Position numbers and translations under genes: made by a program
NCBI GenBank assembly: GCA_003133285.1
Contig: PKWR01000181.1
Coordinates: forward strand, 1-7,673
Length of the DNA stretch: 7,673 nt
Direction: 5' to 3'
Source: Coriobacteriia bacterium
GTDB lineage: Bacteria > Actinomycetota > Coriobacteriia > Anaerosomatales > PALSA-660
Notes under the pieces: model-generated
What the model saw: the letters and a program-made list of their open reading frames with translations, nothing else
The model's database searches: none
Told to the model about the DNA's origin: nothing
Shown: positions 1 to 5,841 of the stretch, piece by piece
How the letters are laid out: each line of letters starts with the position of its first letter
Position numbering within the stretch: the stretch's first letter is position 1

Positions 1-22
1 CCGCACCCGGTACCGGGTGCGG
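1..22 (-). terminator. perfect 22-bp palindrome, probable terminator after the cytochrome gene
   Basis: The first 22 bases are an exact palindrome: the half-site CCGCACCCGGT is followed directly by its reverse complement. It lies 27 bp beyond the stop codon of the minus-strand cytochrome gene, where a transcription terminator is expected. As RNA, the central bases would form the loop and leave about nine G-C-rich pairs. The plus side continues GGCCTTTC. If the symmetry continues past the left edge, the stem would be longer and a U-run would follow on the minus strand, but that part is outside the window. A dimeric-protein binding site is the alternative. Confidence 0.45.
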
Positions 23-49
23 GGCCTTTCACATGCGGGTGTCGGACGG

Positions 50-1645
50 CTACGACGCGTGGCACCCGGTCTGCGTGCAGCTGTGCTGGGTGAAGTCGGG
101 CAGCCCACCGGGACCCGGGTGGCACTTCATGCAGCCGGTCGGGAACGTCCCGAAGAAGCCGCCGGGGTACGTGCCGAAGGTGGTCGCGGTGCGGTGCGGG
201 TTGTCCGGCAGCCCTGCGAGCGAAGACCCGAACATCACGGGCGCGTGGACGAACGGTACCGTCGTGAAGTGGCAACTCAGGCAATCGGTGGGGCCGACGT
301 GGAACGTCGCGTGGCATCCCGAAGTGGTGCACGGCGTGCGCGGCGCATCGAAGACCAGGGCGGGATGGCACCTGCCGCACTTCGTCTTGTCGGCATGGGC
401 GCCGCTGAGCGGGACCGAGGCCGGGTGCACGAACTTCGTGATCGGCGCAAAGGCTGGGGCGGCGTTGGAGTGGCAGTCCTGGCACCGCGTGATCCCTGCG
501 CCGTGCGGGCTCTGTGCGGCATGGCAGCTCACGCACTGGGTCCCGGGGACGGAACCGTCACTGCGGGTGTGGCACCTGGAGCACGCGAGCGTCGCGTGAA
601 CACCGACGAGCGTGTACGGGTGCGTGGCGCCCCCGAAGCCCGCCGGGGTGTGGCAGTCCTGGCACTGCGTGACGCTCGAGCCGTGGGGGCTGTTGGCCGC
701 GTGGCATGCCACGCACTGGTGACTGCCGCCGCCGCGGACCTGGGCGAACTTGGCGTTGTAGTGGCACTGGACGCCGTTGGAGCCCATGCAGCCGACCTTG
801 GTGTGCATCCCGGTGAGCGGGAAGCCTGTCGAGGAGTGCCTGAACGTCGTGTACTTGAACCCGGCGCTCGCCATGAAGGTGTGGCACGAGGCGCAATCCG
901 TCAGGCCGCCGTGCTGCTTGCCGTGGCATCCGACACAGACCTTCGGAGTGCCGGCGAAGCGCCCGTTGACATGGCACTGCGTGCAATCGAGCTTGGCGTG
1001 CTGGCCCCTGATCTTGAAGAAGGTGTCGTGCGACCAGCCGGCCTTGGGCTTCTGCCACCCGTTGGCGGGGCTGTGGCAGTCCTGGCAGTTGGTCAGGCCG
1101 CCGTGATTGGTCCCGTGGCAGTTCGTGCAGGTGCGCGGCTGGGCCGGCGCGGGGGCGTCTTTGTGGCAATCGAAGCACTCGAGGTTCTTGTGTCCTCCAA
1201 GGAGGGATACGTGCCACGAGGGGAGGGACTTGCGGATGCCCCAGGCCGTCGTGGTGTGGCACTTGACGCAGTAGGTCGCGCCACCGTGGGGCGCGTCATG
1301 GCACTTGGAGCACAGGGGCGACGGAAGGGGCTCGCCCTCGGTATGGCACATCGCGCAGCCGATCAGCGGGTGCATGCCATTGTCGAAGCTCGTGTCGATG
1401 TGGGAGTAGACCGCGGGCTTCCACGTCTCCAGCGTATGACACTTCTCGCACGGCCCGGTGTAGGGCGTCTTGTGCTTGTAGGTGTCGTGACATCCCGACG
1501 CGTCGCAGGCGGTCCCCGCGGTGTAGGCCGGGTGCTTGGCGGCCTTTACGGCAGTCGATGTCGTGGCGACGACGCATCCGGCAAGCGTGAGTACCGTCAG
1601 CAGGACGGCAGCACCGGCGAGCCACATTGATAGCCTGCGCGTCAC
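50..1645 (-). CDS. 22-heme c-type cytochrome lipoprotein with triheme repeat modules
   Basis: Probable electron-carrying multiheme cytochrome exported and held at the outer face of the membrane. With the GTG start at 1645 it has 531 residues. A short TRR n-region and a hydrophobic stretch end in the lipobox LAGC (lipid-bearing Cys24). Twenty-two heme motifs follow: 18 CXXCH, three CX4CH (47-53, 439-445, 523-529) and one CX7CH (286-295). Eighteen of them form six triheme modules whose first motifs begin at residues 97, 157, 221, 286, 355 and 423. Each module also holds three non-motif histidines: two before the first motif (for example 145 and 152) and one just after the second (120, 181, 245, 321, 381, 449). 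This would suit bis-histidine ligation, which is inference. Two hemes precede the modules and two follow them. An upstream GTG at 1672 was rejected because it lacks a ribosome site and lengthens the n-region with an unlikely Cys. The partner and redox role are unknown; extracellular electron transfer is plausible but unproven. Confidence 0.93.
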   Translation of the reverse strand: MTRRLSMWLAGAAVLLTVLTLAGCVVATTSTAVKAAKHPAYTAGTACDASGCHDTYKHKTPYTGPCEKCHTLETWKPAVYSHIDTSFDNGMHPLIGCAMCHTEGEPLPSPLCSKCHDAPHGGATYCVKCHTTTAWGIRKSLPSWHVSLLGGHKNLECFDCHKDAPAPAQPRTCTNCHGTNHGGLTNCQDCHSPANGWQKPKAGWSHDTFFKIRGQHAKLDCTQCHVNGRFAGTPKVCVGCHGKQHGGLTDCASCHTFMASAGFKYTTFRHSSTGFPLTGMHTKVGCMGSNGVQCHYNAKFAQVRGGGSHQCVACHAANSPHGSSVTQCQDCHTPAGFGGATHPYTLVGVHATLACSRCHTRSDGSVPGTQCVSCHAAQSPHGAGITRCQDCHSNAAPAFAPITKFVHPASVPLSGAHADKTKCGRCHPALVFDAPRTPCTTSGCHATFHVGPTDCLSCHFTTVPFVHAPVMFGSSLAGLPDNPHRTATTFGTYPGGFFGTFPTGCMKCHPGPGGLPDFTQHSCTQTGCHAS

Positions 1646-1650
1646 AGACG

Positions 1651-1657
1651 TCCCCTT
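1651..1657 (-). promoter_or_regulatory. ribosome binding site fixing the cytochrome start
   Basis: On the minus strand AAGGGGA ends 5 nt before GTG at 1645 (6 nt from the last G). It supports this GTG over the in-frame GTGs at 1672 and 1663, and gives a normal lipoprotein signal peptide. Confidence 0.7.
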
Positions 1658-1690
1658 ATCCACACGACACACCCCGACATACCATAGGAG

Positions 1691-1699
1691 AGTCTACCA
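1691..1699 (-). promoter_or_regulatory. possible extended -10 promoter of the cytochrome gene
   Basis: The minus strand reads TGGTAGACT, which resembles an extended -10 element (TGnTAnnnT). It would start RNA around 1684 and leave a leader of about 40 nt before the GTG at 1645. No convincing -35 hexamer is visible. A second TANNNT, TATGGT, lies at 1680-1685 (minus). This is a weak call by eye only. Confidence 0.25.
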
Positions 1700-1762
1700 G
1701 TAGTCCCCGCGGAAACGCGAGGACGCGCGGCGAACGCGTGCCCGCGGCGGTTCCCCACGCAC

Positions 1763-1782
1763 GCGGAGTGTCGACGCTCCGC
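1763..1782. repeat. 20-bp near-perfect inverted repeat in the divergent intergenic region
   Basis: GCGGAG and CTCCGC flank the core TGTCGACG. All ten base pairs are complementary except one T-G pair. The element sits midway between the divergent starts of the cytochrome (1645) and the NYN gene (1871). It has no following T-run, so a dimeric-regulator operator is more likely than a terminator. No regulator is encoded nearby that would identify it. Confidence 0.4.
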
Positions 1783-1816
1783 TTCTTCCGGCTCGCGTAG
1801 TACCATCGACACAGGC

Positions 1817-1838
1817 GGACGCGCTCACCGGCGCGTCC
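1817..1838 (+). repeat. 8-bp stem-loop in the leader of the NYN gene
   Basis: GGACGCGC and GCGCGTCC form a perfect 8-bp stem around a 6-nt loop (TCACCG). It ends 32 nt before the ATG at 1871 and 16 nt before the ribosome site GAGGGG (1855-1860). If transcription starts upstream, the stem would lie in the mRNA leader. It may be a structural or regulatory element, or chance in GC-rich DNA. Confidence 0.35.
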
Positions 1839-1870
1839 TCACAGACCTCTAGACGAGGGGACGATCTTCC

Positions 1871-2668
1871 ATGGCAGACGAGGCGCACTCGCTCGCCGTA
1901 TTCATCGACTTCGAGAACCTGGCACTGGGTTTCGAGCGGGACCGTCCCGCCGGCGGCGGCAAGGCGCGCGGCAGCAAGACCGATCAGCTTCTCGACATCA
2001 CCGCGATCCTCGAGCGGCTGGTCGAGAAGGGCAAGGTCATCGCGAAGATCGCCTACGCCGACTGGGGACGATTCGACAAGTACCGCGTCGCGATGCACGA
2101 CGCGGGCATCCAGATGATGGAGATCCCCGAGCGCGGCAAGACCGGCAAGAACCACGCGGACATCCAGCTGTGTGTCGATGCGATGGACCTCTGCTACTCC
2201 AAGGAGCACGTGGACACGTTCGTGGTCGTTTCCGGCGACTCCGACTTCACCCCGCTCGTCGCGAAGCTCAAGGAGAACGGCAAGTCGGTGATCGGGCTCG
2301 GCATGAAGGAGTCGACATCCGACCTGCTCGCCTCGAGCTGCGATGAGTTCATCTACTACGAGGACCTCGTCACCGGTCCGGCCACGCCCAGCGTCGCCGC
2401 CGTCGAGATCCCGAAGCCCAAGCGGCCGGCCATGAAACTGCTGGTCGAGACGATCCAAGGCCTCCAGCGCGAGAACAAGGACGTCATGTACTCGTCGCTG
2501 GTCAAGGACACCATGAAGCGCAAGCAGCCGGACTTCAACGAGTCGAGCTACGGATACCGCACCTTCCAGGCGCTCCTCGAGGACGCCGAGAAGTTGGGGC
2601 TGGTCACGCTGCGTGTGGACACGCGCTCCGGCACGTATGTGGTGGTAGGGTTCGCCGAAGGCAAGTGA
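1871..2668 (+). CDS. NYN (PIN-like) ribonuclease domain protein with C-terminal OST-HTH/LOTUS domain
   Basis: Predicted cytoplasmic RNA-cleaving or RNA-binding protein of 265 residues. Residues 7-165 form a LabA-like NYN domain. The acidic metal-site candidates are D13 in FIDFEN (with N16), D97 and D103 in ADIQLCVDAMD, and D123/D125 in the signature SGDSDF. A variable linker rich in Pro and Lys (168-187) leads to a winged-helix OST-HTH/LOTUS domain at 188-260, with the end YGYRTFQALLEDAEKLGLVTLR followed by a beta hairpin (GTYVVVG). Bacterial proteins with this pairing are known from sequence surveys, and some LOTUS domains are reported to bind G-rich or quadruplex RNA; the substrate here is unknown. 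GAGGGG lies 10 nt before the ATG. The cyclophilin gene follows after 57 bp on the same strand, so co-transcription is possible. All acidic residues are intact, so activity is expected. Confidence 0.9.
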   Translation: MADEAHSLAVFIDFENLALGFERDRPAGGGKARGSKTDQLLDITAILERLVEKGKVIAKIAYADWGRFDKYRVAMHDAGIQMMEIPERGKTGKNHADIQLCVDAMDLCYSKEHVDTFVVVSGDSDFTPLVAKLKENGKSVIGLGMKESTSDLLASSCDEFIYYEDLVTGPATPSVAAVEIPKPKRPAMKLLVETIQGLQRENKDVMYSSLVKDTMKRKQPDFNESSYGYRTFQALLEDAEKLGLVTLRVDTRSGTYVVVGFAEGK

Positions 2669-2673
2669 CGAGT

Positions 2674-2699
2674 GCGGCGCCCGTCGTGAAGGGTGCCGC
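2674..2699 (+). other. stem-loop between the NYN and cyclophilin genes
   Basis: GCGGCGCCC and GGGTGCCGC pair over 9 bp (one G-U) around an 8-nt loop, starting 5 nt after the NYN stop codon. No T-run follows, so it is more likely a partial attenuator, mRNA-end stabiliser or processing site than a full terminator. The cyclophilin ribosome site begins 14 nt downstream. Confidence 0.4.
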
Positions 2700-2712
2700 T
2701 GCAACGGACATC

Positions 2713-2719
2713 AAGGAGG
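2713..2719 (+). promoter_or_regulatory. ribosome binding site fixing the cyclophilin start
   Basis: AAGGAGG, a near-ideal anti-16S match, ends 6 nt before ATG at 2726. It rules out the in-frame upstream start at 2693, which would place this site inside the coding region. Confidence 0.85.
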
Positions 2720-2725
2720 TCTCCT

Positions 2726-3208
2726 ATGGCGCTCTACGAGCCGCAGTACGTATGCACGGGTGACGAGGTCGCGGTCATCACCACGCCCAATGGCGTCATC
2801 AAGTTCACATTCTTCTGCGAGGACGCGCCCAAGCACGCGGCGGCGTTCATCGAACTGGCGGAGAAGGGCTTCTACGACGGGACGAAGTTCCACCGCGTGG
2901 AGCCGAACTTCGTCATCCAGGGCGGCGACCCCTACTCGAAGACCGGTGAAGGCCCTGCGGGCACCGGCGGTCCCGGCTACAACCTGGCGGCGGAGTTCAA
3001 CTCGCGGCCGCATCTCGACGGCACCGTCGCGATGGCGCGCGCCGGTCACCCCGACTCCGCCGGCAGCCAGTTCTACATCTGCCTCGGCACCCAGTCGTTC
3101 CTCGACAACAACTACACCGTCTTCGGTCAGGTGACCGAGGGTCTCGACGTCGTGCACAAGATCTCGCGTGACGACGTGATGGAGTCGGTCAGGATCGAGC
3201 GCCCGTAG
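2726..3208 (+). CDS. cytoplasmic cyclophilin-type peptidyl-prolyl cis-trans isomerase
   Basis: Protein-folding enzyme that interconverts cis and trans Xaa-Pro bonds. The 160 residues cover one cyclophilin domain with no signal peptide or membrane segment, so it acts in the cytoplasm. Family hallmarks are in order: FHRV with catalytic Arg57, FVIQGGDP (62-69, with Phe62 and Gln65), GTVAMAR (99-105), SQFYI (114-118, with Gln115) and FLDNNYTVFGQV (125-136). The position of the cyclosporin-contacting Trp of human cyclophilin A is Phe125 here, as in many bacterial members, so weak cyclosporin binding is expected (inference). A strong terminator follows, and the NYN gene lies upstream on the same strand. 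It could be the second gene of a short operon. Its substrates cannot be read from sequence. Confidence 0.95.
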   Translation: MALYEPQYVCTGDEVAVITTPNGVIKFTFFCEDAPKHAAAFIELAEKGFYDGTKFHRVEPNFVIQGGDPYSKTGEGPAGTGGPGYNLAAEFNSRPHLDGTVAMARAGHPDSAGSQFYICLGTQSFLDNNYTVFGQVTEGLDVVHKISRDDVMESVRIERP

Positions 3209-3235
3209 CAGGAACCGCACGGCAGGCATCTCCCG

Positions 3236-3267
3236 ACGAGCAGGGCCCCACCCGAGGCCCTGCTCGT
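3236..3267 (+). terminator. strong stem-loop terminator after the cyclophilin gene
   Basis: ACGAGCAGGGCC and GGCCCTGCTCGT form a perfect 12-bp stem with an 8-nt loop, 27 bp after the cyclophilin stop. The T-tail is very short (TT, then CGCG), so it is a tail-poor hairpin of the kind often seen in high-GC genomes. It separates the NYN-cyclophilin unit from rlmKL. Confidence 0.65.
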
Positions 3268-3333
3268 TCGCGTATCCTCGAAGACACCGCCTTCCCTGGA
3301 GTGCGAGAAGGGCCCGAGGGAATACACCATCGA

Positions 3334-3350
3334 CGGCGCATCAGGCGCCG
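3334..3350 (+). other. small leader hairpin just upstream of the rlmKL ribosome site
   Basis: CGGCGC, loop ATCAG, GCGCCG: a 6-bp perfect stem ending 5 nt before GGAGG (3356-3360). It may influence translation initiation, but a stem this short is common by chance in GC-rich DNA. Confidence 0.25.
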
Positions 3351-3355
3351 AATAC

Positions 3356-3360
3356 GGAGG
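3356..3360 (+). promoter_or_regulatory. ribosome binding site fixing the rlmKL start
   Basis: GGAGG ends 9 nt before ATG at 3370. The reading frame is open upstream to a GTG at 3301, but the extra 23 residues are an Arg-rich string unlike the family, so the ATG at 3370 is preferred. A second in-frame ATG at 3376 is too far from GGAGG to be likely. Confidence 0.75.
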
Positions 3361-3369
3361 CCCGGCCGA

Positions 3370-5517
3370 ATGCTGATGCTGTTCGCTACCTGTGCGCGAG
3401 GGCTCGAGAACGTTCTCGCCGAGGAGTTGCGCTCGCTCGGGGCGCTGCGCGTCCGCCCCGCACGGGCGGGAGTCTCCTTCGTCGGCGGGACCACCGTGGC
3501 CTACGCGGCGTGCCTGTGGTCGCGCACGGCGTCGCGCGTGCTGATGCCGATCGGCAAGGTCCCGGCCGACGACGCAGAGACCCTCTACGAGGGCGTGGCC
3601 GCGATCGCCTGGGAAGACCACCTCTCGCCGGACGGCACGCTGTCCGTCGACTTCGCCACGGATCCGAACCCGGAGTTCCGCAACACGATGTTCGGCGCGC
3701 TCAAGGTCAAGGACGCCATCGTCGACCGGCTCCGCGACAAGTTCGGGCGCCGTCCCTCGGTCGACACCCTGACCCCCGACCTGAGGGTCAATGTTCGGGT
3801 GCGTGCGAAGGTCGCAACGGTGTCGATCGATCTGTCGGGCGACGCGCTCCACCGACGGGGCTACCGCGAGCCGGGGGTGCAGAGCGAGGCGCCTCTGAAG
3901 GAGTCGCTCGCGGCGGCGACGCTGCTGCTTGGCGGATGGCGCGAGACGGCCGTCGGGGGAGGCGCGCTCATCGACCCCATGTGCGGCTCGGGCACGCTGC
4001 TCATCGAGGGCGCCTGGATCGCCGGCGACGTCGCGCCGGGCCTGCTGCGCTCGCATTGGGGTTTCACCGGATGGCTCGGACACGAGGTCAACGTCTGGGA
4101 CGACCTGCTCGCCGAGGCCGACGAGCGCGCGGAAGTCGGGCTCGCGAGCCTGCCGCCCGTGCTGGGCTTCGACTCCGATCCGCGCTCGATCACGCTGGCC
4201 ACGGCCAACGTCGCCCGCGCGGGGCTGCGCGGCAAGGTGACGCTCGAGGTCCGCGCTGTCGCGGACCTCGTCGTGCCCGAGGGCGCGACCGCGGGACTCG
4301 TGGCGGTCAACCCTCCCTACGGCGAGCGGCTCGGTGACGCCTCCTCCGCGCTCGACGTGTACCGGGTGCTCGGTGAGCGGCTGCGGACGGGGTTCGGCGG
4401 CTGGCGCTACGCGGTGCTCTCGGGCGACGAGGCCCACGGCGCCGCGCTCGGACTCATCCCCGACAAGACCTTCTCGCTCTTCAATGGGGCGATCCCGGTC
4501 CGTCTCGACACCGGCATGACGCCGGTCGCGGCCGCGCCGGACGCCACGGGCGGCTCGACCGCCTTCGCGAACCGCGTGCGCAAGAACCTCCGGCACCTGT
4601 CGAAGTGGGCGCGGCGCGAGGGCGTGACGTGCTGGCGGGTCTACGACGCCGACCTTCCCGATTTCGCGGTCGCGGTCGATCTCTACGACTGCAGCGACGG
4701 GGTCCGTCGGGTGGTGGTCTCGGAGTACGAGGCGCCCTCCGAGATCGACCCGGTCGCCGCGAGCGTGCGCCTCACGCAGGCGGTCGCGATCGTGGCGGAG
4801 GTGCTCGAGACGCCTCCGGCCGAGGTGCGGCTGAAGGTGCGCCGTCGCCAGAGGGGCGACGCCCAGTACGAGCGCCTTCGGGCGACGGGCATCTTCCACG
4901 AGGTGGCGGAGGGCGGTGCGCGCCTGCTGGTCAACCTGGACGACTACCTCGACACGGGCCTGTTCCTCGACCACCGCATCACGCGCGGCATCGTGGCCGA
5001 CCTGTGCGTGGGAGGCTCCCTGCTCAACCTGTTCTCGTACACCGGGGCGGTCACCGTGCGGGCCGCGGTCGCGGGGGCGAGGTCGAGCGTGTCGGTCGAC
5101 CTGTCGAACACCTACCTGGCGTGGGCGCGCCGCAACCTCGCGCTCAACGGTCTCGACGAGGAGCAGCACCGCGTCGTGCACGCCGAGGTCTTCTCATACC
5201 TCGAGAGGGCGTCCGCCGAGGACGGCCCGCGCTTCGACGTGGTGTTCTGCGACCCGCCGTCGTTCTCGACGAGCAACGCGATGGAGGGGACGCTCGACGT
5301 GCAGCGCGACCACGTGCGCCTGATCACGGCGTCGGCCGCGGTCCTGGCTCCCGAAGGGACGCTCGTCTTCTCGACGAACATGCGGCGGTTCAAGATGGAC
5401 GTGGAGGCGCTCGCGCAGGCCGGGCTGCACGTGGGCGACATCAGCGAGGAGACGATCCCGCCGGACTTCGCGCGCAACCCGCGCATCCACCGGTGCTTCC
5501 TGATACGGCGCGCCTAG
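3370..5517 (+). CDS. rlmL: bifunctional 23S rRNA methyltransferase RlmKL (THUMP + two methyltransferase domains)
   Basis: Cytoplasmic rRNA-modifying enzyme of 715 residues, near the 702 of E. coli RlmKL, whose halves make m2G2445 and m7G2069 of 23S rRNA using S-adenosylmethionine. The N-terminal part (about 40-165) is a THUMP RNA-binding region ending in HRRGYRE. The first methyltransferase (RlmL-like) has the cofactor motif DPMCGSGT (202-209), the acidic loop GFDSDP (266-271) and the catalytic NPPYGERLG (314-322). A linker with FANRVRKNLRHLSKWA (399-414) leads to the second methyltransferase (RlmK-like), with LDDYLDTGLFLDHR (523-536), cofactor loop NLFSYTGA (553-560) and CDPPSFS (627-633). 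Both active-site motifs are complete, so two activities are expected. The exact nucleotides modified in this organism are inferred from E. coli. The gene stands alone after a terminator and converges on the ferredoxin gene 29 bp away. Confidence 0.94.
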   Translation: MLMLFATCARGLENVLAEELRSLGALRVRPARAGVSFVGGTTVAYAACLWSRTASRVLMPIGKVPADDAETLYEGVAAIAWEDHLSPDGTLSVDFATDPNPEFRNTMFGALKVKDAIVDRLRDKFGRRPSVDTLTPDLRVNVRVRAKVATVSIDLSGDALHRRGYREPGVQSEAPLKESLAAATLLLGGWRETAVGGGALIDPMCGSGTLLIEGAWIAGDVAPGLLRSHWGFTGWLGHEVNVWDDLLAEADERAEVGLASLPPVLGFDSDPRSITLATANVARAGLRGKVTLEVRAVADLVVPEGATAGLVAVNPPYGERLGDASSALDVYRVLGERLRTGFGGWRYAVLSGDEAHGAALGLIPDKTFSLFNGAIPVRLDTGMTPVAAAPDATGGSTAFANRVRKNLRHLSKWARREGVTCWRVYDADLPDFAVAVDLYDCSDGVRRVVVSEYEAPSEIDPVAASVRLTQAVAIVAEVLETPPAEVRLKVRRRQRGDAQYERLRATGIFHEVAEGGARLLVNLDDYLDTGLFLDHRITRGIVADLCVGGSLLNLFSYTGAVTVRAAVAGARSSVSVDLSNTYLAWARRNLALNGLDEEQHRVVHAEVFSYLERASAEDGPRFDVVFCDPPSFSTSNAMEGTLDVQRDHVRLITASAAVLAPEGTLVFSTNMRRFKMDVEALAQAGLHVGDISEETIPPDFARNPRIHRCFLIRRA

Positions 5518-5546
5518 AGGCTCCCGGCGGGCCGGACAGCGGTGCT

Positions 5547-5741
5547 CTAGTCGCCGACGACGTCGATCGCCTCGACGGGACAGATCTCAGCCGCCTCGCG
5601 CACGCAGTCGTACTCCTCGTGCGGGACCGGGTCGACGATCGCATGCGCGAGCCCGTCGTCCATGATCGCGAAGACCTCGGGGCAGGTCTCGGCGCATAGC
5701 GCGCACCCGATGCACGTCTCCCTGTCGACGACTGCCTTCAT
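5547..5741 (-). CDS. small single-cluster [4Fe-4S] ferredoxin
   Basis: Soluble low-molecular-weight electron carrier of 64 residues. Cys10, Cys13 and Cys16 (CIGCALC) plus Cys54 (ICPVEAI) match the four ligands of a single [4Fe-4S] cluster. Cys20 (ETCPEVF) and Cys46 sit where single-cluster ferredoxins such as those of Desulfovibrio gigas and Thermotoga carry a disulfide. The second CXXCXXC of 2[4Fe-4S] ferredoxins is absent. The protein is strongly acidic, which is normal for the family. GAAGGGAG lies 6 nt before the ATG. It is a single gene, divergent from the YgjP-like gene and convergent with rlmKL. Its redox partner is not encoded here. A 3Fe-4S form is unlikely because the second ligand is Cys13 rather than Asp. 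Confidence 0.93.
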   Translation of the reverse strand: MKAVVDRETCIGCALCAETCPEVFAIMDDGLAHAIVDPVPHEEYDCVREAAEICPVEAIDVVGD

Positions 5742-5792
5742 GGCCGACTCCCTTCACACATCTCGGATCCACAGGCTGCGGCCGCCCGCAGG

Positions 5793-5814
5793 CGATACTC
5801 TATGGCTACATACC
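5793..5814. promoter_or_regulatory. possible overlapping divergent promoters (ferredoxin / YgjP-like gene)
   Basis: The 100 bp between the divergent starts contains one AT-richer island. It carries the -10-like hexamers TACTCT on the plus strand (5796-5801) and TAGAGT on the minus strand (5798-5803), placed 40 and 56 nt before the two start codons. No clear -35 boxes are seen. A 6-bp stem, CTGCGG-CCGC-CCGCAG, lies at 5776-5791 on the ferredoxin-leader side. Weak, pattern-based call. Confidence 0.25.
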
Positions 5815-5825
5815 CACGTCGAACC

Positions 5826-5832
5826 GGGGAGA
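5826..5832 (+). promoter_or_regulatory. ribosome binding site fixing the YgjP-like start
   Basis: GGGGAGA ends 9 nt before ATG at 5842. The frame is open from 5662, but that extension overlaps the ferredoxin gene on the other strand and shows no family similarity. The next in-frame ATG (5875) has no comparable site. Confidence 0.65.
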
Positions 5833-5841
5833 CGCTCGCGC

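Noticed and set aside
17..1630. 537-residue open frame on the plus strand antisense to the cytochrome
   Set aside because: It is the mirror of a GC-rich coding frame. The minus strand has 22 heme motifs, a signal peptide and a ribosome site; the plus-strand product has no recognisable motif and is Arg/Gly/Ala/Val-rich low-complexity.
1694..2704. 336-residue open frame on the minus strand across the NYN gene
   Set aside because: It is antisense to a gene with clear NYN and LOTUS motifs, and its composition is that of a shadow frame.
3273..3278. TATCCT as a -10 box for rlmKL
   Set aside because: The matching -35 position falls in the terminator loop and shows no similarity to a -35 hexamer.
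3127..5181. 684-residue open frame on the minus strand across rlmKL
   Set aside because: It starts inside rlmKL and runs over the cyclophilin terminator. The product is an Arg/Asp/His/Val-rich string with no motif, as expected for the antisense of GC-rich codons.
5521..5546. Terminator between convergent rlmKL and ferredoxin genes
   Set aside because: Only a 4-bp CCGG/CCGG stem with a 4-nt loop is visible at 5524-5535, with no T-run; too weak to call.
4605..5699. 364-residue plus-strand frame across the end of rlmKL and the ferredoxin
   Set aside because: It is a +1 shadow of rlmKL and runs antisense through the ferredoxin; it does not indicate a frameshift because the rlmKL frame is complete to 5517.
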